Source of the DNA: JACDET01 sp035568375
GTDB taxonomy: Bacteria; Patescibacteriota; Microgenomatia; Levybacterales; UBA12049
Assembly (NCBI GenBank): GCA_035568375.1
Contig: DATMOG010000068.1
Coordinates: 1-15,539 of the forward strand
Direction: 5' to 3'
DNA length: 15,539 bases
Both the position numbers and the translations under genes were made by a program. This document shows positions 1 to 7,027 of the stretch, one piece after another. The notes under the pieces were generated by a model. It was not told where the DNA came from. It searched no databases and saw only the letters and a program-made list of their open reading frames with translations. Numbering within the stretch: position 1 is the first letter of the stretch; each line of letters begins with the position of its first letter.

Positions 1-1
1 T

Positions 2-220
2 CAAACGACAAAAAGTATCACAGCAAAAGAGATATTCAGGTTACATCCAGAGGTAAAACAAATGCTTTGGGGAGGGAAATTCTGGACGAGTGGATATTAT
101 CTCAATACGGTAGGACAATTTGCCAATGAAGCAATCATCAAAAACTATGTCAAGAATCAGGGAAAAACATATAACCAAATTTATCGAGGACAACTAACCA
201 TGTTTGAGGATTTACCCTGA
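2..220 (+). CDS. tnpA: IS200/IS605-type transposase TnpA, C-terminal part (cut by window edge)
   Basis: The open frame runs in from the window edge and ends TGA after 72 residues, finishing FEDLP. It shows the second half of a Y1 HUH transposase: LWGGKFWTSGYYLNTVG matches the conserved LWxxGYFVSTVG block, and IIKNYVKNQG carries the YxxxQ helix, with the nucleophilic tyrosine and the glutamine that helps bind metal. The N-terminal HUH motif lies outside the window. These enzymes move single-stranded IS DNA by recognising subterminal hairpins, and a palindrome follows 20 nt downstream, as expected for the right end. This copy differs strongly in sequence from the second transposase at 12255. 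The family is confident; completeness of the gene cannot be judged. Confidence 0.85.
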   Translation, partial: QTTKSITAKEIFRLHPEVKQMLWGGKFWTSGYYLNTVGQFANEAIIKNYVKNQGKTYNQIYRGQLTMFEDLP

Positions 221-282
221 AGGTGGTAATGTAGAAAGGATACTTCGCAGCTCTGCTGCGGAGTAGTTCATTCAATCACCTT
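221..282 (+). repeat. Right-end hairpin of the IS200/IS605-type element
   Basis: An 11-bp stem (TACTTCGCAGC with GCTGCGGAGTA, one G-T pair, loop TCT) lies at 241-265. It is enclosed by AAGGTG (221-226) and CACCTT (277-282). It starts 20 nt after the transposase stop, the usual place for the subterminal hairpin that TnpA binds. The 34 bases 241-274 recur exactly at 13385-13418. The cleavage point is not determined; it is probably close to 274. Confidence 0.65.
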
Positions 283-950
283 ACTAGTTGAGGTCTGATT
301 TATATAAGGGGGTGAATATATATCATACGTAAAAATAAGGTAAAAGGCTCATCATGGAGAAACGAAGAAATTGCAAACAATGAAATAGCTAGCTACCAAC
401 TTTTCTATTTTAGTGAATGTTTGAACGCATTAGTCGACAGTGCGAATATGAGTGTTTGTGGGCATTTTTTTAGCAAAATACAAGAGTAGGGTGGATAGTA
501 GTTGCATATCTTGATTACTTCAATGGTGCGTTTGCTATTTTTGAATAGAAAATGAGATTACTTTATAACCTTATATAGTACCTCGTTAATAAATTGTCTC
601 ATTTCTCTACCGTTTTGCGTATCTAGTTTTTTTGGATGAAATTGTGTCATTATCTCAGTACTCTGATCGTCTTTTATTCTTATTCATGCTTCATATGTCT
701 GCTCTTCAGGTTTTATTTCTGGAAGATCAGCAATAAGCAAAAGATGCCACTCATTTTTTTATTAATGTTACCATGGCTTTATGGTCAATATCACATTCTT
801 TATATCCCTATGCATGCGCTGCTATGAGGCGTTCGTAATTTGGTGTAACTTCTTTTACTAATATCTTAAAAGAAATGTTGTTTTTTATGTCTGATATATA
901 AATTTAGTATTGTTTATGAACAAAACTACACCTGTCATCTTTTACTTTGC
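283..950. other. Long stretch without a supported gene
   Basis: About 670 bases of AT-rich DNA between the transposon end and the Rsm22-family gene. One 63-codon hydrophobic frame (636-827, plus) is open, but it has no Shine-Dalgarno site, no close -10 box and no recognisable motif, so I do not call it. I see no tRNA fold, terminator or repeat copy I would defend. It may hold decayed mobile DNA. Confidence 0.5.
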
Positions 951-956
951 TATACT
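951..956 (+). promoter_or_regulatory. -10 box (TATACT) six bases before the Rsm22-family start
   Basis: TATACT is followed by CGAGAC and then ATG at 963. Transcription would start at or beside the A of the start codon, giving a leaderless mRNA. No Shine-Dalgarno site is present. The same spacing recurs at many other genes here. Confidence 0.55.
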
Positions 957-962
957 CGAGAC

Positions 963-1988
963 ATGACATTTGCAAATCTTCCTCAATCTATTGAGAAAAC
1001 TATAGCTGCGATTCTTCAGCAACAAGAAACTTCTGAATGGGTGCATCATGCTAGGGATCTTCATATACGATATACAAAAGGTAAAACTAATTATAAAAAG
1101 TTTATTCATGATTATGTAGATGCCTTGGCATATCTTGGTCTTCGCGTTCCCGCTACATATGCACAAGTTTTTGGGGTATTAAATACTGTTCAAGAGATGA
1201 TCCCATTGTGGCGTCCTACGTCCTTACTGGATATAGGTAGTGGGCCTGGCACAGCTACATGGGCAGCAATTTCGCTATGGCAAGAATTAAATAAGATAAC
1301 ATGTATCGATGAAAATAGGGATTTTACCTCACTCGGCAAGCAAATTATAAAGGATTTAGGGATTATACAACAGGTAAATTGGAAAAATCGTAATTTGTCT
1401 TTGGGTATTGAAGAGGAAAAAAACTCCTATGATCTTGTTATTATTTCAAATGTTTTGAATGAATTACATCCCATAGCACAGGAAAAACTCATTGGACAGG
1501 CGTTTAATTGCTGTAATGGCTTACTCATTATTATTGAACCTGGTACACCTCGAGGAAGCCAGTTAGTTTCTTCAATTGCTCAAAAGTTGAGTAAAGTAGG
1601 AATACTGCTTGCTCCTTATATAGCAAATACTTTTGTGGAAGATGAGGGTTACTATCTTCACTTTCCACAACGATTTATTCGACCTGATTTTCAAAGACGC
1701 ATTAGACAGCAGATGAGAGAAAATTCAGAAGTGGCATCTGATTGGGAAGAGTCAAAATATTCTTACGTCGTAATAAGTAAGTTCTCAGTTGAAAATAATT
1801 ATTGGGCGAGGATCGTTGGAGAAACTGAAAGCAAAAAAGGTTTTCTTGAAGTTCCAGTTATCACGAGAGAAAACATAACTAAGATAAAAGTAATGAAACG
1901 TGATAAAGAAGCATTTACTTTTGCAAAACGCCTGAGATGGGGAATGCCAATTGCAAATAAGCTCTTGCAAACTTTAAGCTTTTCTTAG
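963..1988 (+). CDS. Rsm22-family SAM-dependent methyltransferase lacking the Fe-S cysteines
   Basis: A 341-residue protein. SAM-binding motif I is LLDIGSGPGTAT (88-99), followed by an acidic end of strand 2 (CIDEN, 114-118) and VIISNVLNELHP (159-170), all typical of the Rsm22/mitochondrial small-subunit methyltransferase-like family, whose members act on or assemble with the small ribosomal subunit. Family members normally carry a four-cysteine cluster site of the form APCPH...CP...WCHF. Here the aligned places read LAPYIA (216-221) and YYLHF (230-234): the framework is kept but the cysteines are gone. The C-terminal part (VVISKFS, WARIVG, near 258-285) keeps the family pattern. The start is supported by the TATACT box six bases upstream. 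Substrate unknown; a ribosome-linked role is inferred from the family. Confidence 0.8.
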   Translation: MTFANLPQSIEKTIAAILQQQETSEWVHHARDLHIRYTKGKTNYKKFIHDYVDALAYLGLRVPATYAQVFGVLNTVQEMIPLWRPTSLLDIGSGPGTATWAAISLWQELNKITCIDENRDFTSLGKQIIKDLGIIQQVNWKNRNLSLGIEEEKNSYDLVIISNVLNELHPIAQEKLIGQAFNCCNGLLIIIEPGTPRGSQLVSSIAQKLSKVGILLAPYIANTFVEDEGYYLHFPQRFIRPDFQRRIRQQMRENSEVASDWEESKYSYVVISKFSVENNYWARIVGETESKKGFLEVPVITRENITKIKVMKRDKEAFTFAKRLRWGMPIANKLLQTLSFS

Positions 1989-1989
1989 A

Positions 1990-2017
1990 AGGTTCGATTT
2001 CCTCGGCTATTGAAGCT
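1990..2017. repeat. Weak, shortened relative of the array repeat
   Basis: AGGTTCGATTT followed by ATTGAAGCTAA lies directly after the Rsm22-family stop. The same two blocks, further apart, form the left half of the repeat copy at 7701-7800. The match is short and degenerate, so it is only a hint that the repeat array once reached this far. Confidence 0.25.
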
Positions 2018-2124
2018 AATACAAATAAAAAGCGTGTTTAAAAAGTACAGTTGTGGTTCATGTACGACGTTTTAACTTTTTTTGGCATGAAATGGCGTTC
2101 TATATTATTAATTTTTTATTTTGA

Positions 2125-2532
2125 TTATGCACTATTGAATTTTTCTACAATTCGTTGATGCAATTTTTTTGGATTATTCATTAATTCTTTCATAACAGTG
2201 CTTGTTGTATCTACGTTTGGGTTATAAGTAATACCCCAGTGCATGAGTTTAAATAACATGGGAAGTAACTCAAGTGCTTTCTTAGTAGGTTTATAAATGG
2301 TAGCGCTTTTATTTGTCCTGTCATCTTCTTTTATCAATAAACCCTCATTGACAAGTGTTTTAAGCCGAGAACTAAGGATATTGCTTGCTATTTTTTCTTC
2401 TGATGCCAAAAATTCACGGAAATGATTTTTTCCACATAGCAATATATCACGCAAGATTACCAGACTCCATTTGTCTCCGAAAATATCTAGAGAATAAACA
2501 ACAGGGCAGATAGTTGGATTACGCTTTTTCAT
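2125..2532 (-). CDS. HxlR-family winged-helix transcriptional regulator
   Basis: A 135-residue protein starting MKKRNPTICPVVYSLDIFGDK. The block CPV...LDIFGDKWSLVILRDIL is the HxlR signature: a conserved cysteine (C9) before the first helix, then the KWSLVILRDLL helix. FREF...IASNILSSRLKTLVNEGLL is the winged-helix recognition region (roughly residues 40-70), and IYKPTKKALELLP matches the wing and C-terminal dimer helix. I prefer this start over an upstream in-frame ATG because a TATACT box lies six bases before it and the family begins here. It is divergent from the SRPBCC gene, and the 102-nt gap holds a 13-bp inverted repeat, so it probably controls itself and its neighbour. The inducer is unknown; C9 could sense redox state or electrophiles. 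Confidence 0.88.
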   Translation of the reverse strand: MKKRNPTICPVVYSLDIFGDKWSLVILRDILLCGKNHFREFLASEEKIASNILSSRLKTLVNEGLLIKEDDRTNKSATIYKPTKKALELLPMLFKLMHWGITYNPNVDTTSTVMKELMNNPKKLHQRIVEKFNSA

Positions 2533-2538
2533 ACTTTT

Positions 2539-2544
2539 AGTATA
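2539..2544 (-). promoter_or_regulatory. -10 box (TATACT) of the HxlR gene
   Basis: On the minus strand TATACT, then AAAAGT, then the ATG. Six-base spacing implies a leaderless transcript and supports the shorter HxlR start. Confidence 0.55.
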
Positions 2545-2554
2545 TATATAGCAG

Positions 2555-2605
2555 TTGCAAAATACAACCACCTTCTCTAATAATTTTAGTGCTTGTATTT
2601 TGCAA
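2555..2605. promoter_or_regulatory. Inverted-repeat operator between divergent HxlR and SRPBCC genes
   Basis: TTGCAAAATACAA (2555-2567) and TTGTATTTTGCAA (2593-2605) are perfect 13-bp inverted repeats, 38 bases centre to centre. One arm lies just upstream of the HxlR -10 box; the other lies just upstream of the TAATAT box (2611-2616) of the divergent gene. A bound HxlR dimer, or a pair of dimers, could block both promoters. Palindrome and positions are seen; the regulator assignment is inferred from family habit. Confidence 0.65.
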
Positions 2606-2634
2606 TCACCTAATATATAGTTATTTTTGAAAGG

Positions 2635-3081
2635 ATGAAAAATCAAGATTACACAACTACATTTATAGTTGACCAAAGCCCAGAAGAAGTTTTTAAAGCG
2701 ATCAATAATGTCCGAGGATGGTGGTCAGGAAAGATTGAGGGCGACACTGACAAGTTAGGTGCTGAATTTACGTATCGTTACGAAGATATGCACTATTCTA
2801 AACAAAAGGTCACAGAACTCGTTCAAGGTAAAAAAGTTGTTTGGCATGTATTAGAAGCTAATCTTAGCTTTGTAGATGATAAGAGCGAGTGGAAAGGCAC
2901 AGATATTGTTTTTGAAATCACTAAAATAGGGAAAAAAATGGAAGTTCGCTTTACACATAAAGGTTTGGTTCCTCAATATGAATGCTATAGTAGGTGCTCA
3001 AATGCGTGGGATGCTCTCGTAAATGGTAGTTTATACAAATTCATTGCTACTGGTAAAAATCAACCAAATGTATTGGCCTAA
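2635..3081 (+). CDS. SRPBCC / AHSA1-like domain protein
   Basis: A 148-residue protein. The opening FIVDQSPEEVFKAINNVRGWWS is the classic START/Bet v 1-like beginning (strand 1, then helices with a WW pair), and the ending NAWDALVNGSLYKFIATGK is the long C-terminal helix of AHSA1-like proteins. Strands between carry GAEFTYRY, KVTELVQGKKVVWHV, TDIVFEITKI and MEVRFTHKGL. Such proteins enclose a hydrophobic ligand pocket; no substrate can be named. A weak Shine-Dalgarno run (GAAAGG) abuts the ATG, with a TAATAT -10 at 2611. It is divergent from an HxlR gene with a shared operator, a common pairing, so it is probably the regulator's target. Confidence 0.8.
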   Translation: MKNQDYTTTFIVDQSPEEVFKAINNVRGWWSGKIEGDTDKLGAEFTYRYEDMHYSKQKVTELVQGKKVVWHVLEANLSFVDDKSEWKGTDIVFEITKIGKKMEVRFTHKGLVPQYECYSRCSNAWDALVNGSLYKFIATGKNQPNVLA

Positions 3082-3283
3082 GAGTTGTTTAATGCTTCAT
3101 CATCCATAATGGAAATAAAATCGCCTTTATAGACGTGGTGGCTTCGATTTAATTTTGACTAAAAGATTGGGAATCTAAACCTTTTTATATAAGGAATATA
3201 TCCGATTAAGTTTAAGATTATAGCAGTAAAACATAATATGGGTTGCGTATTCATTAATTAAAACATCAGTTTTTTAATATATT

Positions 3284-3308
3284 CAGGGTTCGACTCCCTA
3301 TGCTCCTG
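3284..3308 (+). pseudogene. tRNA- or tmRNA-like 3'-end fragment
   Basis: The bases form a T-arm (AGGG, loop TTCGACT, CCCT) followed by an acceptor-like TGCTCCT. No matching 5' half (D-arm, anticodon arm, or AGGAGCA) lies upstream. Orphan 3' ends of tRNA or tmRNA genes are typical scars of integration at such genes. The fragment is short, so chance is not excluded. Confidence 0.4.
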
Positions 3309-3585
3309 AGGCTAACAAGAATGACGATTTGAGGTTCTGATGAATCATCAGAATTTAGCTGTTTAACTTCGAACAGAATGGAAAAATTTTAATTTAATAG
3401 ATAATTTTGTTGAAATATATTATTTAAGCAAGATTAGTGAATCTGTAGGTATATCTGATGCATCTCAAGTCTCATCATGTCGAGCTATCAAAGATAGTAG
3501 GGAATTGAGTGCTGAATAGACGCTTGTAGGTATCAAGTCGTGCTTATCATGCTCGAGGATACAATCAGCATTAGTAAGGAAGCTT
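3309..3585. repeat. Gene-free stretch with a degenerate repeat copy and two hairpins
   Basis: This stretch holds a 19-nt palindrome, TTCTGATGA-A-TCATCAGAA (3335-3353), and a stem CTGTT/AACAG (359-363 and 372-376 of the 3000s). The block GCTGTTTAACTTCGAAC closely resembles GCTGTCAAACTTCGAAC at the right end of the repeat copy at 12038-12124. It also begins GAGGCTAAC, like the repeat core. I therefore read it as a worn copy of the array repeat. No gene is supported. Confidence 0.4.
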
Positions 3586-4482
3586 CTATTTTTTTGCTTC
3601 TTCTAGAAGTTGATTTTTTTGTTTACTCAGTAAGATGACTCCTACAAGAATTGGAAAGATGGCAAGCAATTGATAAAGTGTTGGAATCTGTTTTAGAATT
3701 AGCCAAGCAAAGAAAAGAGTCAACACTGGTGATATACTACCAAGTGAATTTGCCTTCATGACACTTATGCGATGAATGCCATCAAGCCATAATATTTTTG
3801 ATAAACCAAGTAATAACAATCCATTAATAAGGAGAAAAAATAATGAATTCTGTATTGCCATGGTTGAAATCTGTGTATGAAATAATAGAGCAAGAAATAA
3901 AATCACTGCGCCACTAAGAGTGCTTCTCACAAGCATAATAGTCTCACTCGTAACTTGTTTGCGCGCTTTTTGTGCAAAAAAATTGCCAAACGGTGCAATT
4001 GAGGAAGCAAGGAGTATTAACATGTCTCCAGGATGAAACGATTTCAGGTTTGGCGCTAGGACGATTAATGCTCCAACGATCATAAATAGTGCTCCAAGAA
4101 TATGATACACAGGAATATGTTCTTTTTGAAAAACGTGAAAAAATAGAAAGCTAAAAAAGATTTCAGTCAATGCAACAATACTTGCATTTCCAGGAGTTGT
4201 AAATTGCAAGCCGAAAAAAATGAGTAGATAGTAAATAATACCATTCAAAACACTCGTTGCAAGCACATTCTTAAGAGCAGCACGATTGCCCACCTCATTC
4301 CATTTCTTTTTTTTTGTGATGATTGCTGCGAAGACTAACGCTGCAAATATGCTACTGCACGACAGGGAAATAAGCGGGGAGAGTGTATTGTAAGAGAGAA
4401 CGGTAATGACCGGGAAGAGTCCCCATAACGTTACTGATCCAAGAATATAAAGTTCTCCTTGACGTTCCCTATTTAGTTGCAT
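3586..4482 (-). CDS. EamA/DMT-family membrane transporter
   Basis: A 298-residue, very hydrophobic protein with about ten membrane segments arranged as two EamA repeats, each roughly 130-140 residues. The first begins LYILGSVTLWGLFPVITVLSY; the typical repeat-end pattern appears as TPGNASIVALTEIFFSFLFFHVFQKEHIPVYHILGALFMIVGALIVL and again as SLGSISPVLTLFFAWLILKQIPTLYQLLAIFPILVGVILL. The family exports small metabolites such as amino acids or purines across the cytoplasmic membrane; the substrate cannot be read from sequence. A TACAAT box lies six bases before the ATG. The flanking intergenic DNA is AT-rich with only weak repeat traces, so its membership in the cassette array is uncertain. Confidence 0.9.
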   Translation of the reverse strand: MQLNRERQGELYILGSVTLWGLFPVITVLSYNTLSPLISLSCSSIFAALVFAAIITKKKKWNEVGNRAALKNVLATSVLNGIIYYLLIFFGLQFTTPGNASIVALTEIFFSFLFFHVFQKEHIPVYHILGALFMIVGALIVLAPNLKSFHPGDMLILLASSIAPFGNFFAQKARKQVTSETIMLVRSTLSGAVILFLALLFHTQISTMAIQNSLFFLLINGLLLLGLSKILWLDGIHRISVMKANSLGSISPVLTLFFAWLILKQIPTLYQLLAIFPILVGVILLSKQKNQLLEEAKK

Positions 4483-4799
4483 TTTTTTATTGTAACATAG
4501 AATATTAGTTCTTATTAAAGAATTGAAAATCTTAATTATTTCGTGTCTAATTATGTGTAAAAATTATATAAGCAAGAGCGGAGTTAATTTATTTCAATCA
4601 TATGATAGGTAGTTAATAGTAGAAAAATAAATCAGTAAAGTTTTGCTCCATTTTTTATTAGGTGTTTTTGTATATTTTATAAATCCATGCTTTCGATAAA
4701 ATTTTGCAGTTTTAATATTTTTATAATGAATATCTAGTACTTTATTTCATTAAATATCCTCAACATGACTATACATTATCTTGGAGGAGTTTCGTTCTT
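4483..4799. other. AT-rich gap without a gene
   Basis: About 317 AT-rich bases. It holds the TACAAT -10 box of the EamA gene (4489-4494, minus strand). Near 4780 is CTTGGAGGAGTTTC, a possible but weak relative of the TTTGTTGGAGACC repeat arm that ends other modules. Nothing else is recognisable. Confidence 0.4.
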
Positions 4800-5714
4800 T
4801 TACGTAGTCAACATATAGTCCATGCTTATTACTCGGAATGCGTCTTCAAAGCTAGTCAATAACTCTTTTGATCCATCTGGGTTGATTAAAATTGTGTTAT
4901 GTAGCCAAACCATAGGGATTTCAGGATTTTTAATAACTGTCGGGCGTGGTTCAAGAGTAACACCCATACCCGGCATATACCTTGTTTGTTCAACTGAGTT
5001 AACAAATTTTCTTTTTTTACCAATCATAGTTTTCACTGCATCCCAATTTGTTTCACCTTCTTGTATGATATGTAACTCTTGTAGTGTCCACGCTTCATCT
5101 AATCCTGAAACCGTATGCCCTATGTTTGTGGTTGTGGGATCGGCATTGCTGGTAATATCATTTGCCAATCCATATGACTTTAACAGCTTCATACTAAAGG
5201 TATATACTTCTGCAAATGATTTTCCTACTTCGATGAAATCAAAGATTTCTCTATCTATTTGTAAACATTGTTGCAGTTGACTCTTTACGGCAGAATCATT
5301 ACCAAAATACAGTGTTACTCCAAAGTCTCCGAACATGCCAGTTTTTTTATCAACAGGTGAAGCATAGCATGTGATAAGAGAACTGTCTCTATTCAGGAAG
5401 ATATTATCTTGTGGCCACATTTTTTGTGGTCGTAAGCTTTGAAAGTTACTTCTACTCTCTTTGCCTACAGAACCAAACACAACTGCAATACCATGTGGTG
5501 GAGGCATGTACCAACCATCGGGGAACAGGGAAGCATTCTTTCTCAGAGCAGTAAGCCATGCGTCACGGAGCATAACTTCTGAAATGGGTTCATTTGTGGC
5601 AAGAAGCTTGTGTAATCCCTTTGCTAACGATTGACCTGCAATTTGTTTTGTTACTTTGCAAGTTTCAAGTTTTGCTTCAGTTGTGAGAGTGTCTTCCTGA
5701 CGTTTTGGTGCCAT
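4800..5714 (-). CDS. M24 metallopeptidase-like protein, probably degenerate
   Basis: A 304-residue protein. The order of blocks fits the pita-bread (M24, creatinase/aminopeptidase) fold: GDFGVTLYFG (129-138) in place of SDxTRTF, then a helical stretch ending MKLLKSYGL, NIGHTVSG (197-204) in place of the GHGIG histidine motif, MPGMGVTLEPRP (247-258) in place of EGMVFTIEPG, and LHNTILINPDGSKELLT (271-287) in place of IEDTVLVTEDGxExLT. Of the five usual metal ligands, D130, H200 and E255 have plausible counterparts. The first aspartate is not evident, and the last glutamate position reads H-N. So it may bind metal differently or be inactive. There is no Shine-Dalgarno site; TATAAT lies 16 bases upstream, with a TTGTGT/ACACAA inverted repeat between. 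The fold call is mine and moderate. Confidence 0.5.
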   Translation of the reverse strand: MAPKRQEDTLTTEAKLETCKVTKQIAGQSLAKGLHKLLATNEPISEVMLRDAWLTALRKNASLFPDGWYMPPPHGIAVVFGSVGKESRSNFQSLRPQKMWPQDNIFLNRDSSLITCYASPVDKKTGMFGDFGVTLYFGNDSAVKSQLQQCLQIDREIFDFIEVGKSFAEVYTFSMKLLKSYGLANDITSNADPTTTNIGHTVSGLDEAWTLQELHIIQEGETNWDAVKTMIGKKRKFVNSVEQTRYMPGMGVTLEPRPTVIKNPEIPMVWLHNTILINPDGSKELLTSFEDAFRVISMDYMLTT

Positions 5715-5736
5715 TGTGTGTACACAACAAATTATA
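5705..5736 (-). promoter_or_regulatory. Promoter and small inverted repeat of the M24-like gene
   Basis: On the minus strand TATAAT (5731-5736) precedes the ATG by 16 bases. The leader and start region contain TTGTGT-GT-ACACAA (5715-5728 region), a perfect 6-bp inverted repeat that could be an operator. The role is inferred. Confidence 0.4.
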
Positions 5737-5963
5737 CCCTATGAAAGCGTAAATTTCTCCCTTGCCTTTTTTTCTGTAAACTAATGCTACATTTGTCCTG
5801 ATTTCTCTTCCTCACGCATGCTGCTATTTCTGATTGCATAGTCTGAAAATCTGGTATTCTTCTGTTAATGTATTGCTGTTCCAGAGAAGGAATTTCAATC
5901 TGTCCAACCAATTGGCATGTTTTGGAGTTTAGTGTAATTGGATCTTTCGTGCTATCGTTTCTT
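5732..5963 (-). pseudogene. Possible remnant of a protein gene, unidentified
   Basis: On the minus strand a frame without a good start reads KDPITLNSKTCQLVG, then QIEIPSLEQQYINRR and a charged tail, ending TAA inside the -10 box of the next gene. The stretch IEIPSLEQQ recalls the IPLPPLEEQ element that closes target-recognition domains of type I restriction specificity subunits, but this is only a resemblance. An in-frame TGA closes it upstream. It may be a decayed cassette gene or chance. Confidence 0.25.
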
Positions 5964-5991
5964 CATAGCAGGGGAGTAATATAAAATCTTT

Positions 5992-6124
5992 TTATAAATT
6001 CCCAAAAGGTTTTACGCTTCCAGGTCCTACACTATTGTTAGTAGCGGCCTTGACTACAAGCAAAAAACCTTTGTGAAAATGGGGGAATGCTGGTATATTA
6101 TTGAAACCATCGGTAAGTCTACTT
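5992..6124 (-). pseudogene. Possible second gene remnant, unidentified
   Basis: A short minus-strand frame of about 44 codons reads LTDGFNNIPAFPHFHKG, then FLLVVKAATNNSVGPGS, and ends TAA. Its composition is protein-like and it is richer in GC than its surroundings. It has no start or promoter I can point to and is in a different frame from the remnant to its left. I cannot assign a family. Confidence 0.2.
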
Positions 6125-6280
6125 TACATCCCATTTTGTCAAAGATATCTGACTATCTGTTGACAACAGATTGCTGTTTTGACTGAGCAAAATTAAATAT
6201 TTCCATTTCAATTAAAATATACCAGCGGTTTGATCCTTTTATGGGTAAGCATAGCTAAATATAGAAAGATATGAAAATTT

Positions 6281-6321
6281 AAGGCTAAAATTTAGTAGTG
6301 GCTAAGTATTTTGTTGGAGAG
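6281..6321 (-). repeat. Array repeat copy, right half
   Basis: AAGGCTAAAATTTAG, then GTGGCTAAGTATTTTG and TTGGAGAG match the core and right arm of the array repeat. As with other copies, it lies just beyond the 3' end of a minus-strand gene (stop at 6369). No left arm is recognisable. Confidence 0.55.
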
Positions 6322-6368
6322 TATTATTATGGTGGTTGCCTATTTTATAAATAAATTTTCGTGTTTGT

Positions 6369-6848
6369 TCAAGGTTTAACTATATGCCAGACTCCGCCAA
6401 CACCATCACCAGTAATATCACTTGGTTTTTTATCAGCAGAGTAGTAGTAAAGCGGCATTCTTTTCCAAGCAAATTGTTTTGATCCATCTGAGCGGGTAAT
6501 TACGCTAATATTTGTCGGAAGTAGTTTTTCAGCAGTTGCGCCTGAGGTATAAAAAGGCCAGATTCTTGCGCATGTTCCTGTACAGTTACTTACACCTTTT
6601 GTATCTTTGTCATAAGTATAAAGGGCAGTTCCTTGGAAGTCTGTCAGATATTGCCCTTTTGAAGGATCCTTTTTTATCAGATAAATATTATCTGAAGGTG
6701 CTATAGCAGAGGATGTAGAGGGTGTTGATTGTACCGTTTGTGATTGAGACGAAGCTGGAGATATACCTAGTATAGATTTTATGTTATTTCTTCCTAAATA
6801 TCCACCTACAAGTAAAATAATAATTGCTAAGATAACAAATTTTTTCAT
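6369..6848 (-). CDS. Exported COG4315-type protein (Yx(F/W/Y)xxD repeat)
   Basis: A 159-residue protein. Residues 1-18 (MKKFVILAIIILLVGGYL) form a signal anchor, followed by a Ser/Thr/Gln-rich linker (31-52). The folded part has two copies of the secreted-repeat motif: TALYTYDKDTKGVSNCTGTC (74-93) followed by ARIWPF, and MPLYYYSADKKPSDITGDGV (131-150) followed by GGVWHIVKP. C89 and C93 in CTGTC are conserved in the family. There is no lipobox cysteine, so it is probably a membrane-anchored protein facing outside rather than a lipoprotein. The family's function is unknown. I start at MKKF because residues upstream do not look like a signal peptide. A TATAGT box lies very close to the ATG, with TTGACT further upstream. 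Confidence 0.85.
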   Translation of the reverse strand: MKKFVILAIIILLVGGYLGRNNIKSILGISPASSQSQTVQSTPSTSSAIAPSDNIYLIKKDPSKGQYLTDFQGTALYTYDKDTKGVSNCTGTCARIWPFYTSGATAEKLLPTNISVITRSDGSKQFAWKRMPLYYYSADKKPSDITGDGVGGVWHIVKP

Positions 6849-7027
6849 ATTACTATATCTATTAGAGTGTAAATTAAGATAAAAGTCAATAAGCAAGTCA
6901 GGTGCTTAACCATTAGATAAGCATTTAAGAAAAAAAATTGCAATTTGAGAATAAAGTTGTTAGCATGGCCTATATACGATGTCTCAAACTTTTTACGCAC
7001 AGAATATTGATTATTACATTCCAAACT

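Noticed and set aside
636..827. 63-codon hydrophobic frame on the plus strand
   Set aside because: No ribosome site, no close -10 box, no motif; hydrophobic composition is expected from T-rich DNA.
3420..3519. Short frame ending in a serine-rich stretch (LSKISESVGISDASQV)
   Set aside because: No start, promoter or recognised family; too short to claim as a remnant.
4822..5280. 152-codon plus-strand frame opposite the M24-like gene
   Set aside because: It is antisense to a longer, more protein-like gene with recognisable blocks and a promoter.
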